A stretch of 64,000 nt of DNA, taken from the NCBI GenBank assembly GCA_035610835.1, contig CM069446.1:5210075-5274074 (forward strand), given 5' to 3'. The notes under the pieces were generated by a model. It was not told the DNA's origin. It searched no databases and saw only the letters and a program-made list of their open reading frames with translations. This document shows positions 21,890 to 33,570 of this stretch, piece after piece. Made by a program: the position numbers and the translations under genes. Positions within the stretch are counted from its first letter, which is position 1; the number at the start of each line of letters is the position of its first letter. The stretch comes from Ophiura sarsii. Lineage: Eukaryota > Echinodermata > Ophiuroidea > Amphilepidida > Ophiuridae.

Positions 21890-24080
21890 TATACTAAATT
21901 ATTATTATTTTTTTCATCATCTTTATTATAATAATATAAAGAAGCAAACACACAAACCCAAGAACATCTAGGGCCTATGCTGACCCCAGGCATGGGAGTT
22001 ACATAACACAAGAACATACAAATTAATACAGTACTCAAAGAAAGCAAAACAACGGAATTTATAAACAAAAACAACAAAATGAAAAACTATCATGGCGGCA
22101 CAAAATAAATCTAAATGAGCTCATGGATGTTCCACTCCGGCTCATGTCTGGCATTGTAGATGGAATATGAAGAGGTAAGAACGGATTTTGAAATTTTGTT
22201 TTTGAGTTCAGAATATTTTGTGGAACTTTTCAGTTGCCTGAAGATACTAGTCATCCTCTTCTTATTGTCCGTGTCAATCAAACCCCTTGAGCCGATCTCA
22301 ATGGCGATTAATGAGCAATCAAAGCCTGTGTCAGCTATGTTAGAGACCAGGGTTGAGTATCGGTCGATCTTTGTTTGATGGGCATTAATAATGTTGGGTT
22401 CGAATGGCACGGTCAATTCAAAGAGGATGACTTTTTTCTCAGTAGACCAAACCAGAACGATGTCCGGCTTTTGCGATGTGGCAATGACATACGGAGGCAC
22501 GGTTCCACCACCTATAGTGCAGTTCTCAATGTCAGCAAAGATACTTAGATCGCCATTCCTGTATGTTTCACTGTCTTTGAAGGCAGCGAGTAATATGTGA
22601 AGGACATTGTTGTGCCTCGATAAGTATCTATTGAGCATACGTGGACAATGGTTGAGGATGTGAAACAGGGTACCTTTGCTCTGACAGAGAGGACAGCTGT
22701 CCGTAAGTCGTTTGCCCCATCGTTTCAAGTTGGTGAAAGACGGTAGAGAATCAATTAAAGCATTGATGGCAAATTTAAGAATCCCTTTAGGCAGATTGTA
22801 TATCAGTGATCTCCATGTCAAATCTGACTCGCACTTTTCGAGCAACTTGGCGGTCTCACCCTGGCTCAGGAGAGGCTCGACAACGGATTTCCAATATGTA
22901 ACAGATTCCGCATTGAGGGCTCTCCGGATCCTGGGTTTGACGGCTCCCCATGTGTTGTTATCCATGTTCTCAGTGGCAAGCCCATGAATACGGTCACATT
23001 GTTTGGTGATGGATATTTTTCGGTGCCAGGCAGATTCTCTTTAAAGCTTAAGGTCTAAAGCCATATTTGTTACGCTGTCAGCTTTACATCTGGATCTACT
23101 AAATGAGGCGCAATGGGCTTGGCTATATACATCCGAAATGCGTTGTATGTTAAGACCTCTATGCATATGCAGAAGAGCTGTATTAGCCCCATGTTTGGGG
23201 ATCCCCAGCCAGCGTTTCAAGTATTGCTCAGCCTTACGGTCGAGATATTGGAGGCTGGTTTTAGTGAGGTCATGAACAGTGAGGCAGAATCTTAAGGAAG
23301 GAAGACAGTAACGGATGTATATAGCCAATTTGAACTCATTGCGAACCAGCGATTGCTCAATATTGTACAATTTATTGTTTAGTTGTCCCACAATCATGTC
23401 ATACACATCTTTTTCTTTACCATTGAATGTTATCAGCGAGCCAAGGAAACGTTGAGGGTCCTGATCAACAGTTTTTACAATGTTTTCCCCAATATTAAAG
23501 TCAATTACAGTTGGTTTCCCGCTGCATAGGGAGAGCGAGCGGCATTTGCTTGGCTTCAGGGTGAAACCCATACTGGATGCTTTTTTGTGGAGCTCGTTAA
23601 TTATTTTCTGGTGTTGGGTTTTGTTTTTAGTGATTAGATTGAAGTCGTCGGCATACGGCGTGGTGATGATTTTTGTCTCATCCAAGCAAAAGCCACTCTT
23701 CTCGCGAATGCTTTCAAGGTATTCAAGAATGGGATTGAAGCACATCAGAAAAATAACTGGTGACAGGGGGTCCCCCTGAAATGTTCCTTTTTTGAATTTA
23801 AAGGAGTCCGATAGCCAGTCTGGGCCTTGAACACGGCCGTTAAGACGGGAGTAAAGATTACAAACATAGGTTTGAATGTTTTCAGGGAGCTGACAGCGAT
23901 CCATTGACTGGGATATCAAAGTGTGACTTACACTACCAAATGCGTCAGCAAGATCGAAAAAGGTAACGTGCATTGTTTTCTTATGAGCCTTAGCATAAGA
24001 AATTGTTTCCTGTAGCACCTGGTTGTGCTCGATACACCCATTAACTCCTTTATTGAAAAAGCAACAACATCCTCATTCAA
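21890..24080 (-). mobile_element. R2/Hero-like LINE, 5' truncated
   Basis: The element is on the minus strand and truncated inside the reverse transcriptase at about 24080. It ends in a 3' UTR of about 220 bp with an AT-rich tail (TTATTATTATT on + at about 21899). The clade assignment rests on the restriction-like endonuclease at the C terminus, which is typical of R2, NeSL and Hero LINEs. Confidence 0.75.
22111..24075 (-). pseudogene. reverse transcriptase-endonuclease of the R2/Hero-like LINE
   Basis: The frame is continuous for about 650 codons except for one in-frame TAA at 23041-23043. The first part (23044 to about 24075) is the reverse transcriptase: GVNGCIEHNQVLQETI, FFDLADAFGSV, GTFQGDPLSPV and the catalytic TPYADDF, all intact. 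The second part (22111-23040) has a CPLC...HILNHCP zinc knuckle followed by KPDIVLVW and ELTVPFE. That is the knuckle plus PD-(D/E)XK-like endonuclease of R2-type elements, which nick a target site for target-primed reverse transcription. The N-terminal DNA-binding domain and the start of the RT are missing. A single nonsense change suggests recent decay. Confidence 0.8.
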
Positions 24081-24082
24081 CA

Positions 24083-24180
24083 TACCGTTTTGTCCTCAGT
24101 GTGCACGCAGGGAGTGGAAAGTATACATTACAAACCGTTTGTCCTCAGTGTTCACGCAGAGAATAGAAAGTGTACATTAC
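24083..24180. repeat. 48-bp direct duplication
   Basis: Two adjacent copies of a unit beginning ACCGTTTTGTCCTCAGTG and ending GTACATTAC or GTATACATTAC lie next to the 5' truncation of the LINE. They probably belong to the hAT-like host element. Confidence 0.6.
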
Positions 24181-24589
24181 TCAAAAAAGAATTGTACTAA
24201 AAAACAAAACAAACATATTTATTTTTGTGGGAGGGGGACGGTGTCGTGTACCCGGGTACCCGCCTGAAAAAACGGGTCGGGCACTCGGGTACGAACTACC
24301 CGTGCATTGACAGCCTTAGTAATTTTAGAATTATACAGAAAGATGATTTTAAAACACCATGCTGTTGTTTCATCAAACATACAAAACCCAATCTTGATCG
24401 ATCATATTACAAAATATCCTAAAGCCTAACTCATCATAGCAAAGGTGATCTACAGCAGCAGTTCAACTGTAGAATTCTCATAACTGCACTTTTATTCTCC
24501 ATGGGATAGGTACTTCATATTGTTTCATCATTGTTTTATAGATGGTTGTGTCAACGGATTTCCTACTGCACATGTAACTTAAACATTGG

Positions 24590-24845
24590 TATCGTAATAC
24601 ACAATAATAATTTTTACAATACTATATATTTCTTTTTTTATATATTTGTAGGTGAATTTTGTGTGTGAGCTTATTATGATATTATTATTGACATCATTAT
24701 TATACTTATAGTTGTATAAGTTATTGTAGATTAAGTTGTGCATGAAAATGTATGTTGTAATGTAAGATTTCTTTTGTAACGCGCCTCGAGCATCATTATG
24801 GTGGATTAGTGCGCATTATAAACCCACATTATTATTATTATTATA
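24590..24845 (+). repeat. AT-rich stretch ending in LINE/SINE-type (ATT)n tail
   Basis: The segment ending GCGCATTATAAACCCACATTATTATTATT resembles the 3' ends of SINE/LINE copies elsewhere in the window. No coding part is recognised. Confidence 0.4.
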
Positions 24846-25509
24846 TTTCACTAATATGTGAAGCTCATCTGAGTGATTGCCTCCATCATGAATGGTTGGT
24901 GGCCATGAAACTGCCAGTTAATGTATAAATAATTATCAATTTAATTGCTTGTTTTCAACATAACACGCTCTTTCTAGGAATCGAGCACTTTTGATACGGG
25001 CAGTGCATTATCTGATAATTTATGAAGCTCATCTGAGGTATATTCCTTTTACTCTTTTTTTCTCAATGTAAAGTTTCTGGAGTTTGTGTAACTGAATTTG
25101 CTCGTCGATTTGGAGTTACAAGGAAGGTTGCACGGAAATGGAGAGACAGGTGTGTTGGCTTACAAAAATCATGAATGATACTGGTCATTGTAAAGGATTA
25201 GTCTCACGCCAGTAGGTACAGGTGTTGGAAACAATTGACGATGTGAGATGTTCTGATTATAATTGTCTTTGCATGGCCGAGAAAGAAGAGGTACACTTAA
25301 GATTTACTGTTTTGTTTCCGCTCTTTTCTTGTGCAACAATGGAAACTGCATAATTTCTTATTCAAATGACCACAGCTTCATCAATATTGGTGCCATTGTG
25401 ACAAATGAGGTGTCAAAATGCGCGGGAGGATATGCCTGTTCTATTCCATTTGTTTAATTCTACAGTATAATAATTATTCTATAATTATTCTAACTCATAA
25501 CATAGACAA

Positions 25510-26445
25510 ATTCAAATTTTCACAGTATCTTCCGTATTGTTATCAAAAATCCTTTTAAGTTTTCATGAATGATGTTTGAATTCATTCAAAACTATCTAAT
25601 GGTAACCCTAACATTATTTTTAACAAGTTTATTTATCAGTGTTTCTAGTCTAATGGTACTTTTCAATGAAAAGTAATTACGGGTATGACATTCAAAATGG
25701 CCTAAACTGGAAAAGATATGTGGGTTGTGTTAAAATCCATTTAAATAACAAGTGGTTCAGGTGTTAGTTTATATGTTGGTTATAAAGAGGAGCCATGGCC
25801 CCTCATCGGTGTGAAATAAAATCATTGTGGTTTCACAACACTAAATCACGTCTGGTCCTGCCCCCTTTGAGGTAATATTCCAAAACCGGCCCGTTGCTAT
25901 GCCGAAACGGGAGACCTATTCTAAATTACAGTTTAAAATTAGGGTATTTATTACATATTATGGCAAAATTAATATAGTGTGATATTTGACAGAAACATCA
26001 CCGTTCTTCAGGTTTTAGTTTGTATGTTTTTTATAAAGAGGAGATATGGCCCCTCACAGGTGTGAAATTAAATCATTGTGTTTTTATTATTATGTTAGAA
26101 ACACTGGGTCATAAGTATCAAATTACAATGTTCACCGGTATCTTCCGCATTTTTGTCAAAAATCCTTTTAAGTTTTCATGAATGATGATTGAATTCATTC
26201 AAAACTATCCAATGGTAACCCTAAATTATTTTCAACAAGTTTATTTATCAGTGTTTCTAGTCTAATGGTACTTTTTAATGAAGAATAATTACGGGTATGA
26301 CATTCAAAATGGCCTAAACTGGAAAAGATATGTGGGTTGTGTTAAAATCCATTTAAATAACAAGTGATTCAGGTGTTAGTTTGTATGTTGGTTATTAAGA
26401 GGAGCCATGGCCCCTCATAGGTGTGAAATAAAATCATTGTGTTTT
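25510..26445. repeat. direct repeat, about 613-bp spacing
   Basis: The block at about 25516-25832 recurs at 26129-26442. A shorter partial copy lies at about 26011-26100. Each carries GGAGCCATGGCCCCTCA (or GGAGATATGGCCCCTCA) followed by GTGTGAAATAAAATCATTGTG. No ORF is conserved between copies. Confidence 0.75.
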
Positions 26446-26636
26446 AATTATTATGTTATAGAAACACTGGGTCATAACATAGATTTATGATTGTTGGCAA
26501 AGGCAAACAGCGTCGGAAAGTTAAAGCTTAAACAACTTAAGACATTAGTGAACACTTTCACATAGATGTTATTGGTCCAAATATTAGGAAGGGTTCGTTT
26601 ATAAATCTAGATTTCTAGATCTCATTCTGTCATATA

Positions 26637-27110
26637 AATGTAATAATAAAAATAATAAATAAGCATTTATAAAGCGCCATTTATCTAGAAACAAGTTCTT
26701 ATCCAAGGCGCAATGAACAAACAAGAAAAACAATACAGTAAAGTAAAAATCACAGAAAAAAACATGATCTGTAACAATCTTGCGCTGAACAAAAACCAAC
26801 CAAAAATCGTTATGTTCTTAAAATATGACCAAAAACAATTACAATAACACATTGAATATGAGAAACAATAACAATAGAATAGCAAACAAAATGTAAAAAT
26901 CAAAACAGTTGAAATTAGCAGTCATAAGTAGCATATAATGTTTTGAGTCCTGATTTAAACCGATGGAGAGAATTTGACTGACGAATATCGATAGGTAAAG
27001 AGTTCCAAAGTTTTGGAGCAACGGTAGAAAAGGCACGATCTCCGAAAGAGGATGTTGTTCGTATGGAACTGATAGTAAGCACTTTTCTCACGACCTCAGA
27101 CTGCAAGTAG
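26637..27110 (-). pseudogene. L2-like LINE, C-terminal end and tail
   Basis: On the minus strand the peptide SFGDRAFSTVAPKLWNSLPIDIRQSNSLHRFKSGLK (shown here by its landmarks FSTVAPKLWNSLP and RFKSGLK) is the conserved C terminus of L2-like LINE ORF2. It is followed by a 3' UTR with GGCGCTTTATAAATGC and an (ATT)n tail, seen as AATAATAAAAATAATAAATAA on + at about 26640. Everything upstream is missing. Confidence 0.8.
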
Positions 27111-28135
27111 GAGTATATGGAGAGAGAAGGTCGGTTTTATAAGAAGGTGCCATATTTTTTAAACCTTTCCATGTCAGAGTTATATATTTGATAGGTACAT
27201 AGGAAGGAAACCAAAACAGTTGTTTATGATGGTCCTAAGCTGCAGTTGAATCTTTTTGGCTCCTGGTAAAATCATTTGGTAAGTGACGAGAGACATTTAC
27301 ATTCTATTTGAGCAAAACAGAGTGTAAAAAGACCTTGTTTATGGTAAAACATTATGTATCCACTAATACATCGGTAAGGGCAAGTGACATAGCAAAATGT
27401 AATTTCATAAAAATTGGAAAGGTATATACCTCGGATAAGCTTCACATATTACTGAATTATTGTATTATTGTATATTTCGATGTAAGGTATAATTATATAC
27501 AGTATGAAATCCGTTGACACAACCATCTATAAAACAATGATGAAACAATATGAAGTACCTATCCCATGGAGAGAAAAAAGTGCAGTTATGAGAATTCTAC
27601 AGTTGAACTGCTACTGTAGATCACCTTTGCTATGATGAGTTAGGCTTTAGGATATATTGTAAAATTATCGATCAAGATTGGGTTTTGTATGTTTGATGAA
27701 CAACAGCATGGTGTTTTAAAATCATCTTTTTGTATAATTCTGAAATTACCTAGAAACACTGCAAAGGAGCGTGACATTATACTAATGTTTTATCTATGTA
27801 TAAAATGATAACTTCAGAGAGTTTGATTGAAGTTCGTGAAAAGTTCAATTCCATGGAGAGCTTTTAAGGCGGGTAGACAGGGGAACTAGTTCTACCAAGC
27901 ATAAAATACATTGCTGAAGTGTGTTTAACATCAGTAAGACAGAAAATAATTGTTTACTTTTGAATTTGTGGGGCCAAAGGCTGTTGATTGTAGTCATAAT
28001 AAGAGGTTTCTATGAAATCGGTGACCAACTAACAAAAAGTGCATCAATGTTTAGGGAAAATGTATCACATTTTCATAGAAACACCCATATATTTTTTTAA
28101 AGTATATAAAGATAACTTTATTGACAATCTTTTTT

Positions 28136-28780
28136 CAAAATAATAATAATAATAATAATAACAAGACATTTCTTAGGCGCTTAATACAAAAAGCCTCTGA
28201 GCGCCGTACAACTATTAACAAATATGATAAAAGAGAGCAGCAATAAAAATTTACAAAATTAAAAATTATGCACCGTATGAAATATAAGAAATTGCAATAA
28301 AATACGGAAGAAATATACACACAAAAATACCATACAGTTAATAAAGTTCTAAAAATCAGTTGTAGTATTGGTTAAACAAATAAGTTTTCACAGATGTCTT
28401 AAAACGATTGATCAACTTGATGCTTCGGATTGTTTCTGGTAGATTGTTCCATAGCGCTGGAGCTTGTACCGCGAAGGCCCGAGCCCCATATGTCTTTGTC
28501 CTTGGTGATTTGGGGACAGCGAGGAGTGTCAAAGTAGACGAACGTAGAGTGCGCGTTGGTTTGTACGGTGATATCAGCTCACACAGATATTTAGGCGCCA
28601 TACCGTGGAGGCATTTGAATGTTAGAAGAAGAGTCTTGTATGTGAGCCTTTGACGTACAGGGAGCCAGTGGAGCTTGAGGAGAACCGGGGTGATGTGTTC
28701 GGATCGTTTAGTGCGACAGATGAGGCGAGCAGTGGCATTTTGCAGTCGTTGAAGTTGCATTATGAGTTTATCCGGAAGAC
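28136..28780 (-). pseudogene. L2-like LINE, 5'-truncated copy
   Basis: A 134-codon open frame at 28356-28760 on the minus strand is intact. Its landmarks are RLQNATARLI, ITPVLLKLHWLPV, LLTFKCLHGMAP, APALWNNLPETIR and FKTSVKTYLF, the C-terminal domain that follows the reverse transcriptase in L2-like LINEs. A 3' UTR with GCGCC...AAGCGCC motifs and an (ATT)n tail (28138-28160 on +) follows. The catalytic domains are absent, as expected for a 5'-truncated insertion. It interrupts the right arm of the large foldback element. Confidence 0.85.
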
Positions 28781-29599
28781 CTAGAAGAAGATGAAATCTG
28801 AAAGTAGTTAGGAATGGAAAACAATTAATTCAAAAACGTTCATCTGCAAATGGAGAAAATGGAGAAATTATAAGATTCTTTATGATGTTTTTTTCTTTAA
28901 GTAGAAACACTGAAATTTGTTTAGCACACCAGGAGGAAAAACAGTTTATAATAGAAATGCCACAGACCCAATATTGGTGAATTTTAGTGGCCCCGAATTC
29001 TATTGAGCATATTATGGGCCTTATCTAGAAATGCTAAAATAGGAGCATATGCCCCAAACAACATTAACATTGTTGGAGTGTTTTTATTATACACAAACTA
29101 GAACACAATGGTTTAATTTTTGCTTACATGGAGCCAAGGGATGTTAGTTATGATTGCAATACAAATTTATTTTGATACCGCTGTCCAACTGAAAAACTGA
29201 ACATCAAAAAAAAATCATCTTTTTGGTGAAAAATACCTCGTAAATTGGAAAAACTATCATAATTTTCTCTAAGATTAGAAACACTGATGCTTAGTTTATA
29301 CTGTATTTATAAAGAAGACTCTGTCACCAACTTATTTTTGGAATATCAGTTTGAAAACTTTAACTTGTAAGCAATAGCAATGCCATTTATCAAATAACAT
29401 GTATTTTGAAGTTAAAAAAAAGAAGTGAAGTTACGCAATATTTGTGATAAGTTTTTTCTAAAATTAGAAACACTGTGATTTTTTTAGTACACTGGAAGAA
29501 AGAGTTTATCATAGGAATGCCACATACCCAATATGAGTGAATTTTGCCGACCCCCTTCTTCCGTCAAATCTTCTGGTGCTTATCTTTATTCGCACTACA

Positions 29600-29870
29600 T
29601 TGACCTCGTCAGTAATAGTATTTGTTTCAATGAAGCAGTGTGTTATAAGGCTATGTTGTAATAGTTTTAACTGTAGTCTTAAAAGACTACATTGTACTCG
29701 TCAGAATTTATTTGTTTCAATGAAGCATATAATACACGGCTATGATGGTATAGGTAAGACTACATTATGCTCGTCAGAATTTTCTTCTTCTTCTTCAATG
29801 AAGCATGGGTTATAAAGTTATATTGTAATAGGCAAGACTGCATTGTACTCGACAGAATATATGTGACCTG
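29600..29870. repeat. 73-bp minisatellite, block after the foldback element
   Basis: Three to four diverged units, including one with a TTCTTCTTCTTC expansion and one with GCATATAATACACGGCTATG. The last unit runs into the sequence GTGACCTGGCACCACAAAATGAG. Confidence 0.85.
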
Positions 29871-31557
29871 GCACCACAAAATGAGAGTAAAGTGGCAAAA
29901 ATTAGAAAGTAGTTTTCCTCAGGTTTAGAATGACACCAATGTTGTTATAATATGCCATTCCAAAGTGAAATTATGATTAATTGAAGTTAATCACCGCTGA
30001 ATTATTGAATTGGAGAAAAAAGCCTTCAAAGTCAGTGAAGCTTATCGTCACTTGGCTCTCCAAAATATTCTGTCAGAACTTAATCGAAAAATTGTTTATG
30101 GCAAATACCTCTCATTAAACGGCCTGTCATTGGTTTATTTGGGAATTTACAGGGTTCAAACTACTAATAATAGCTCCGGAAAGCCCTGACCTTTAAGACC
30201 ATACCACATTATTTTGCTATAGATTCCACACCAGTAATTAATTTCAATCCTTGCCAAAGTCAATCAAACTGTTTTTGTCAGCTGGGCATTCTGTGGCCCA
30301 ATGATTACAGAATTAATCAGAAATGGTACTTATTGCTCCCAAATGTTTAAAGTTGTGGTTTAATCCTGATTTTTGGACTATTACCTAATACCACAGTGCA
30401 AAACAAAACAAAAATCAATGCATTTTGTAGGTTTTTTGGATGCATTTTGATTGTAAATGTTCTGGTAACATTTCTCAACTTGTTCTGATAAATGAGGGCG
30501 CTACACCAGTTGTCCAACTCTGGGAGCTAATTTCTCAGAACTTTCAGGGATACCATATATAATTGTTTTGATTAAATGATCAAAGATATCATGACATTTA
30601 GAAAAATGTCAAATTGAAAAATCCAGTCGCTTCATAAGCGAGGAAATGGGCTTTTTGTAACAACCATTTAACATGTAAACCTATGGGGTAACCATTTAGT
30701 GGCGTGAATTCTGAATAGGGGATACTAAACATTTCAAAAGAAGTAAGTTCCCCTTTAGGGTTTCCCTTATATTTTCAAAAATATACATTGGGTTGAAATG
30801 GGTTTTCTGTCAAATTGTTATGAGGTTCATACCAATACTTGACCACAATTTCAAATCAACAGGTTCTGTCATGCTTGAGTGAGCTTGTATTGAATGACAG
30901 AATGTCCCATTTCAAAAGTTGTTAAAATAATATTTAGTAGTGTGTGTATCCACCGCGTTGGTGTATCAATTGATGACATCGATTTCTCATAATGTTGATG
31001 AGGCGCGCTACTCGATATGGAAGTCCAACTCTTGTTGTACCAGAATTTTAACCCAACAGGTGCTTCCATTGTCAATTAATTAGCATGCATTGAAGAGGGA
31101 ATGTTTCTTTTGATGAAGGATGAAGGATGATCAGCCAGTGTGGCTTTCACTGCCTGACGCTAATGTGTTTATGATTATATTAGCAACTTTTGAAATTAAA
31201 CGTTATTTTAGCAACTTTTGTAATGGGACATTCCGTTATTCAATACGTGCTCACTCGAGCATGACAGAACCTGTTGATTTGAAATTTTGGTCAAGTATTG
31301 GTATAAAACCCATAATCATTTGACTGAAAACCCCATTTCATTCCAATGTATTGTTTTGGAAATATAAGGGAACCCCAAAAGGGGAACTTAGTTCTTTTGA
31401 AGTGTTTATTTTAAACCCGTGGAAATGACGATGTAAACAAGGTAATTTCGAGACGTTTTTCCTCTCTTTGCGTTCATTTCTTGAAATGTAAGAATAAAAT
31501 ACCCTCTCTAAAATTACTTAAAAAACATATTTAGACCCAGAATATTTTCTTAATACT
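29870..31557. repeat. insertion between minisatellite units, with a palindrome
   Basis: This 1.7-kb block separates minisatellite units. Its start (GTGACCTGGCACCACAAAATGAGAGTAAAGTGG) recurs at about 33700-33800 as a roughly 100-bp remnant, so it is a repeat family. Within it, 30720-30930 and about 31180-31420 are inverted copies around a centre near 31075 (for example AACAGGTTCTGTCATGC and its inverse). No ORF with a known domain is seen. Confidence 0.65.
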
Positions 31558-31607
31558 TGCGTCAGAATTTATTTGTTTCAATGAAGCATATAATACACGG
31601 CTATGTT
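31558..31607. repeat. partial minisatellite unit flanking the Tx1-like LINE
   Basis: GTCAGAATTTATTTG...ATACACGGCTATGTT is part of a 73-bp unit. Its final TACACGGCTATGTT (31594-31607) is repeated at 33571-33584 and represents the target duplication of the LINE insertion. Confidence 0.8.
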
Positions 31608-33570
31608 TTTTTTTTTTTTTTTCCCCAAGCAAGAGGTGATTTTTTTTTATTGACAACATCTCATCACTTCTCTTTACAGCATATACATATTATACATTAT
31701 TTTACATGTTTATATATATACAGAGTGTGTGCACCGCACACGTTTGCAAGTGTACCTGAAAAACACAGTCAAAGCAAGGTGTGAACAACTCCATATCAAT
31801 ATATTAAATAAACAAAACGGAAAAGAAACAAAACGAAACAAAATCAAAATCAAAATCCAACTATATACACAATCATATTTTTCATTCCTATTCAAACAAA
31901 TAGACAATTCCAGTTAGCCCATTTTTTATCATATTGATTAAGTCTATTATTGCTTATTGCTACAGATTTTTCGGCCTTAAGATGGAAAAGAATTTCATGT
32001 TTAAAAGTTATTACGTTTGGTTTTGTATTTTGTACTCTCGCCCTATATATATGGAATTTAGCTAATAACAGTACAAGGTCAAGAGCGTCATCTTTCTGTG
32101 TGCCTAAAATAACAATTATAGGCGTTATATTGATATTTCTTAGAGTTGGGGCAAATATACATCTAATATATAGCTGGATTTGTTTCCAGAAACTTGTAAC
32201 AATATCACATTGGTATAGTAAGTGAAAAATAGTTTCTGTTTTGGAGTTGCAGAAGCTGCAGTGATCATTATCTTTTATTTTCATTTTATAAAGCAAACGG
32301 TTTGTGCCCAATATGTTGTTTAGTATTCTGTACTGGAACCAATAAAGTTTTGCATCTTTTGTAATTTGCATTGGTCGATAGCATATTCGTTGCCATTCCT
32401 TTATGTCGATTGAAACTCCTAGTTCGTGTTGCCATTTCAACGGACTGTTACAAGATGTCTTAACATTCTTTAGCAATAGTTTATAGAACGGTTTACAACC
32501 TTTCTTCGCTCCTAAGAGCAGGTCATAAGCCATAGGTGTAAAAGGTTCCAGGACTTTTGCTCTGCCTCTGCCAATACAAGGCCATTTACTTTTGATTGAA
32601 TTCACAATACCAGAGTATTCGATAATATTTGAGAGTATATGATATTTGTTACAAAATTCACGGAAAGAAAGAAATTTACCATTACTTTTCAACAGACCAT
32701 TTATGAACACTACGCCTTTAACATACCAATGTTTAAATCTTACAGATTGATTACCAACCGTTATTTTATCATTCCACCATAGATAATTCCTTGCTATGGA
32801 GTTATAATCCAAATTTGGGTCACACATCTGGTTGTGAATAACATTAGCCCATGCATATAATACATCATACCAAAACTTATTTTTTATTTGATTCTTTATT
32901 TTTTTCCATCTATTTTCTCTAAATTCATAGATGTCATTTTTATTCAAGTTGGATAATAGGTGAAAAAGTTTAATCCATTTTTGATCACCTAGCTCAATAC
33001 GTCTTAGCCAGCTTATTTTTAAAGCTTTCAGGTGGCAAATAATATGAGGAACTTTTACTCCTCCAAAATGATATTCCTGTATCATTTGACTACGTTTTAT
33101 TCTGTCAGGTTTTCCATTCCATATGAATTTGAATATATACTCATTTACTTCTCGCAGAAATTCGCTGAAGGGTTTGGAAGCATTTGACCGATATAGTTAA
33201 ATTTTGATAACATGAAACATTTAACCACGGTTACTCTTCCATACACTGTCAGGAAGCGTTTCGACCACATAGTAATTACGTTTTTAATAGAATCTAAGGC
33301 TTGTGTATAGTTCATATTAACCATATCTTTAAGGTTTGTACTAAACTTTACACCCAACATTTCGAAAACACCGTTTAATTTCCAATCTAAGTTTAGATTT
33401 GGACAAATCTGTTCTATATTGGTTCTGTTGCTACCAATCCATACTGCTGATGTTTTTTGTTTGTTAATCTTTAAACCACACATATGTCGAAATGTATCTA
33501 AAGTACTTATTACATGTTCTAGTGATTGTTTTGACCCATCCAGAATTACAGTTGTGTCATCTGCATATTA
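31605..33570 (-). mobile_element. Tx1/L1-like LINE, 5' truncated
   Basis: The minus-strand LINE ends in a poly(A) tail (T run at about 31605-31622 on +). It is flanked by a target duplication of at least 14 bp (31594-31607 and 33571-33584). Truncation falls exactly at the catalytic YADD codons. It inserted into a unit of the 73-bp minisatellite. Confidence 0.85.
31892..33567 (-). pseudogene. ORF2 C-terminal half of the Tx1/L1-like LINE
   Basis: Reading from 33567 downwards, the frame starts at YADDTTVIL (RT motif C, intact) and continues through CGLKIN and LGVKF. It changes frame near 33150, then runs open for 397 codons (31892-33085) through GGVKVPH, LKISWLRR and the zinc-knuckle-like CSFCNSKTETIFHLLYQC to its stop. 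Gene order and motifs match the C-terminal half of Tx1/L1 ORF2. One frameshift and loss of the endonuclease and RT fingers make it inactive. Confidence 0.8.

Larger units (their letters stand above)
21739..24318. mobile_element. hAT-like element disrupted by a LINE
   Basis: Ends TAAGGCTGT and ACAGCCTTA are inverted, with near-identical 8-bp flanks GTAATTTC (21731-21738) and GTAATTTT (24319-24326). The right end contains the CGGGTACCCGGGTACAC type of repeat frequent in non-autonomous hAT elements. Most of the interior is an R2/Hero-like LINE on the minus strand. Confidence 0.6.
20413..29595. mobile_element. large foldback element with other elements nested in it
   Basis: Inverted arm blocks define the element: 20413-21085 with 28935-29595, 21587-21730 with 27755-27895, and 24319-24570 with 27510-27755. 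The outer ends are GTGCGAATAAAGATAAGC and its inverse. The left arm is split by a Harbinger-like MITE and a hAT-like element holding a LINE. The right arm is split by about 0.9 kb containing an L2-like fragment. A central part with its own direct repeats lies at 24570-27505. Minisatellite units resume at about 29600 on its right. No transposase was recognised. Confidence 0.75.

Noticed and set aside
26599..26903. hydrophobic minus-strand frames
   Set aside because: They lie in the AT-rich 3' UTR and tail of an L2-like LINE and have no family resemblance.
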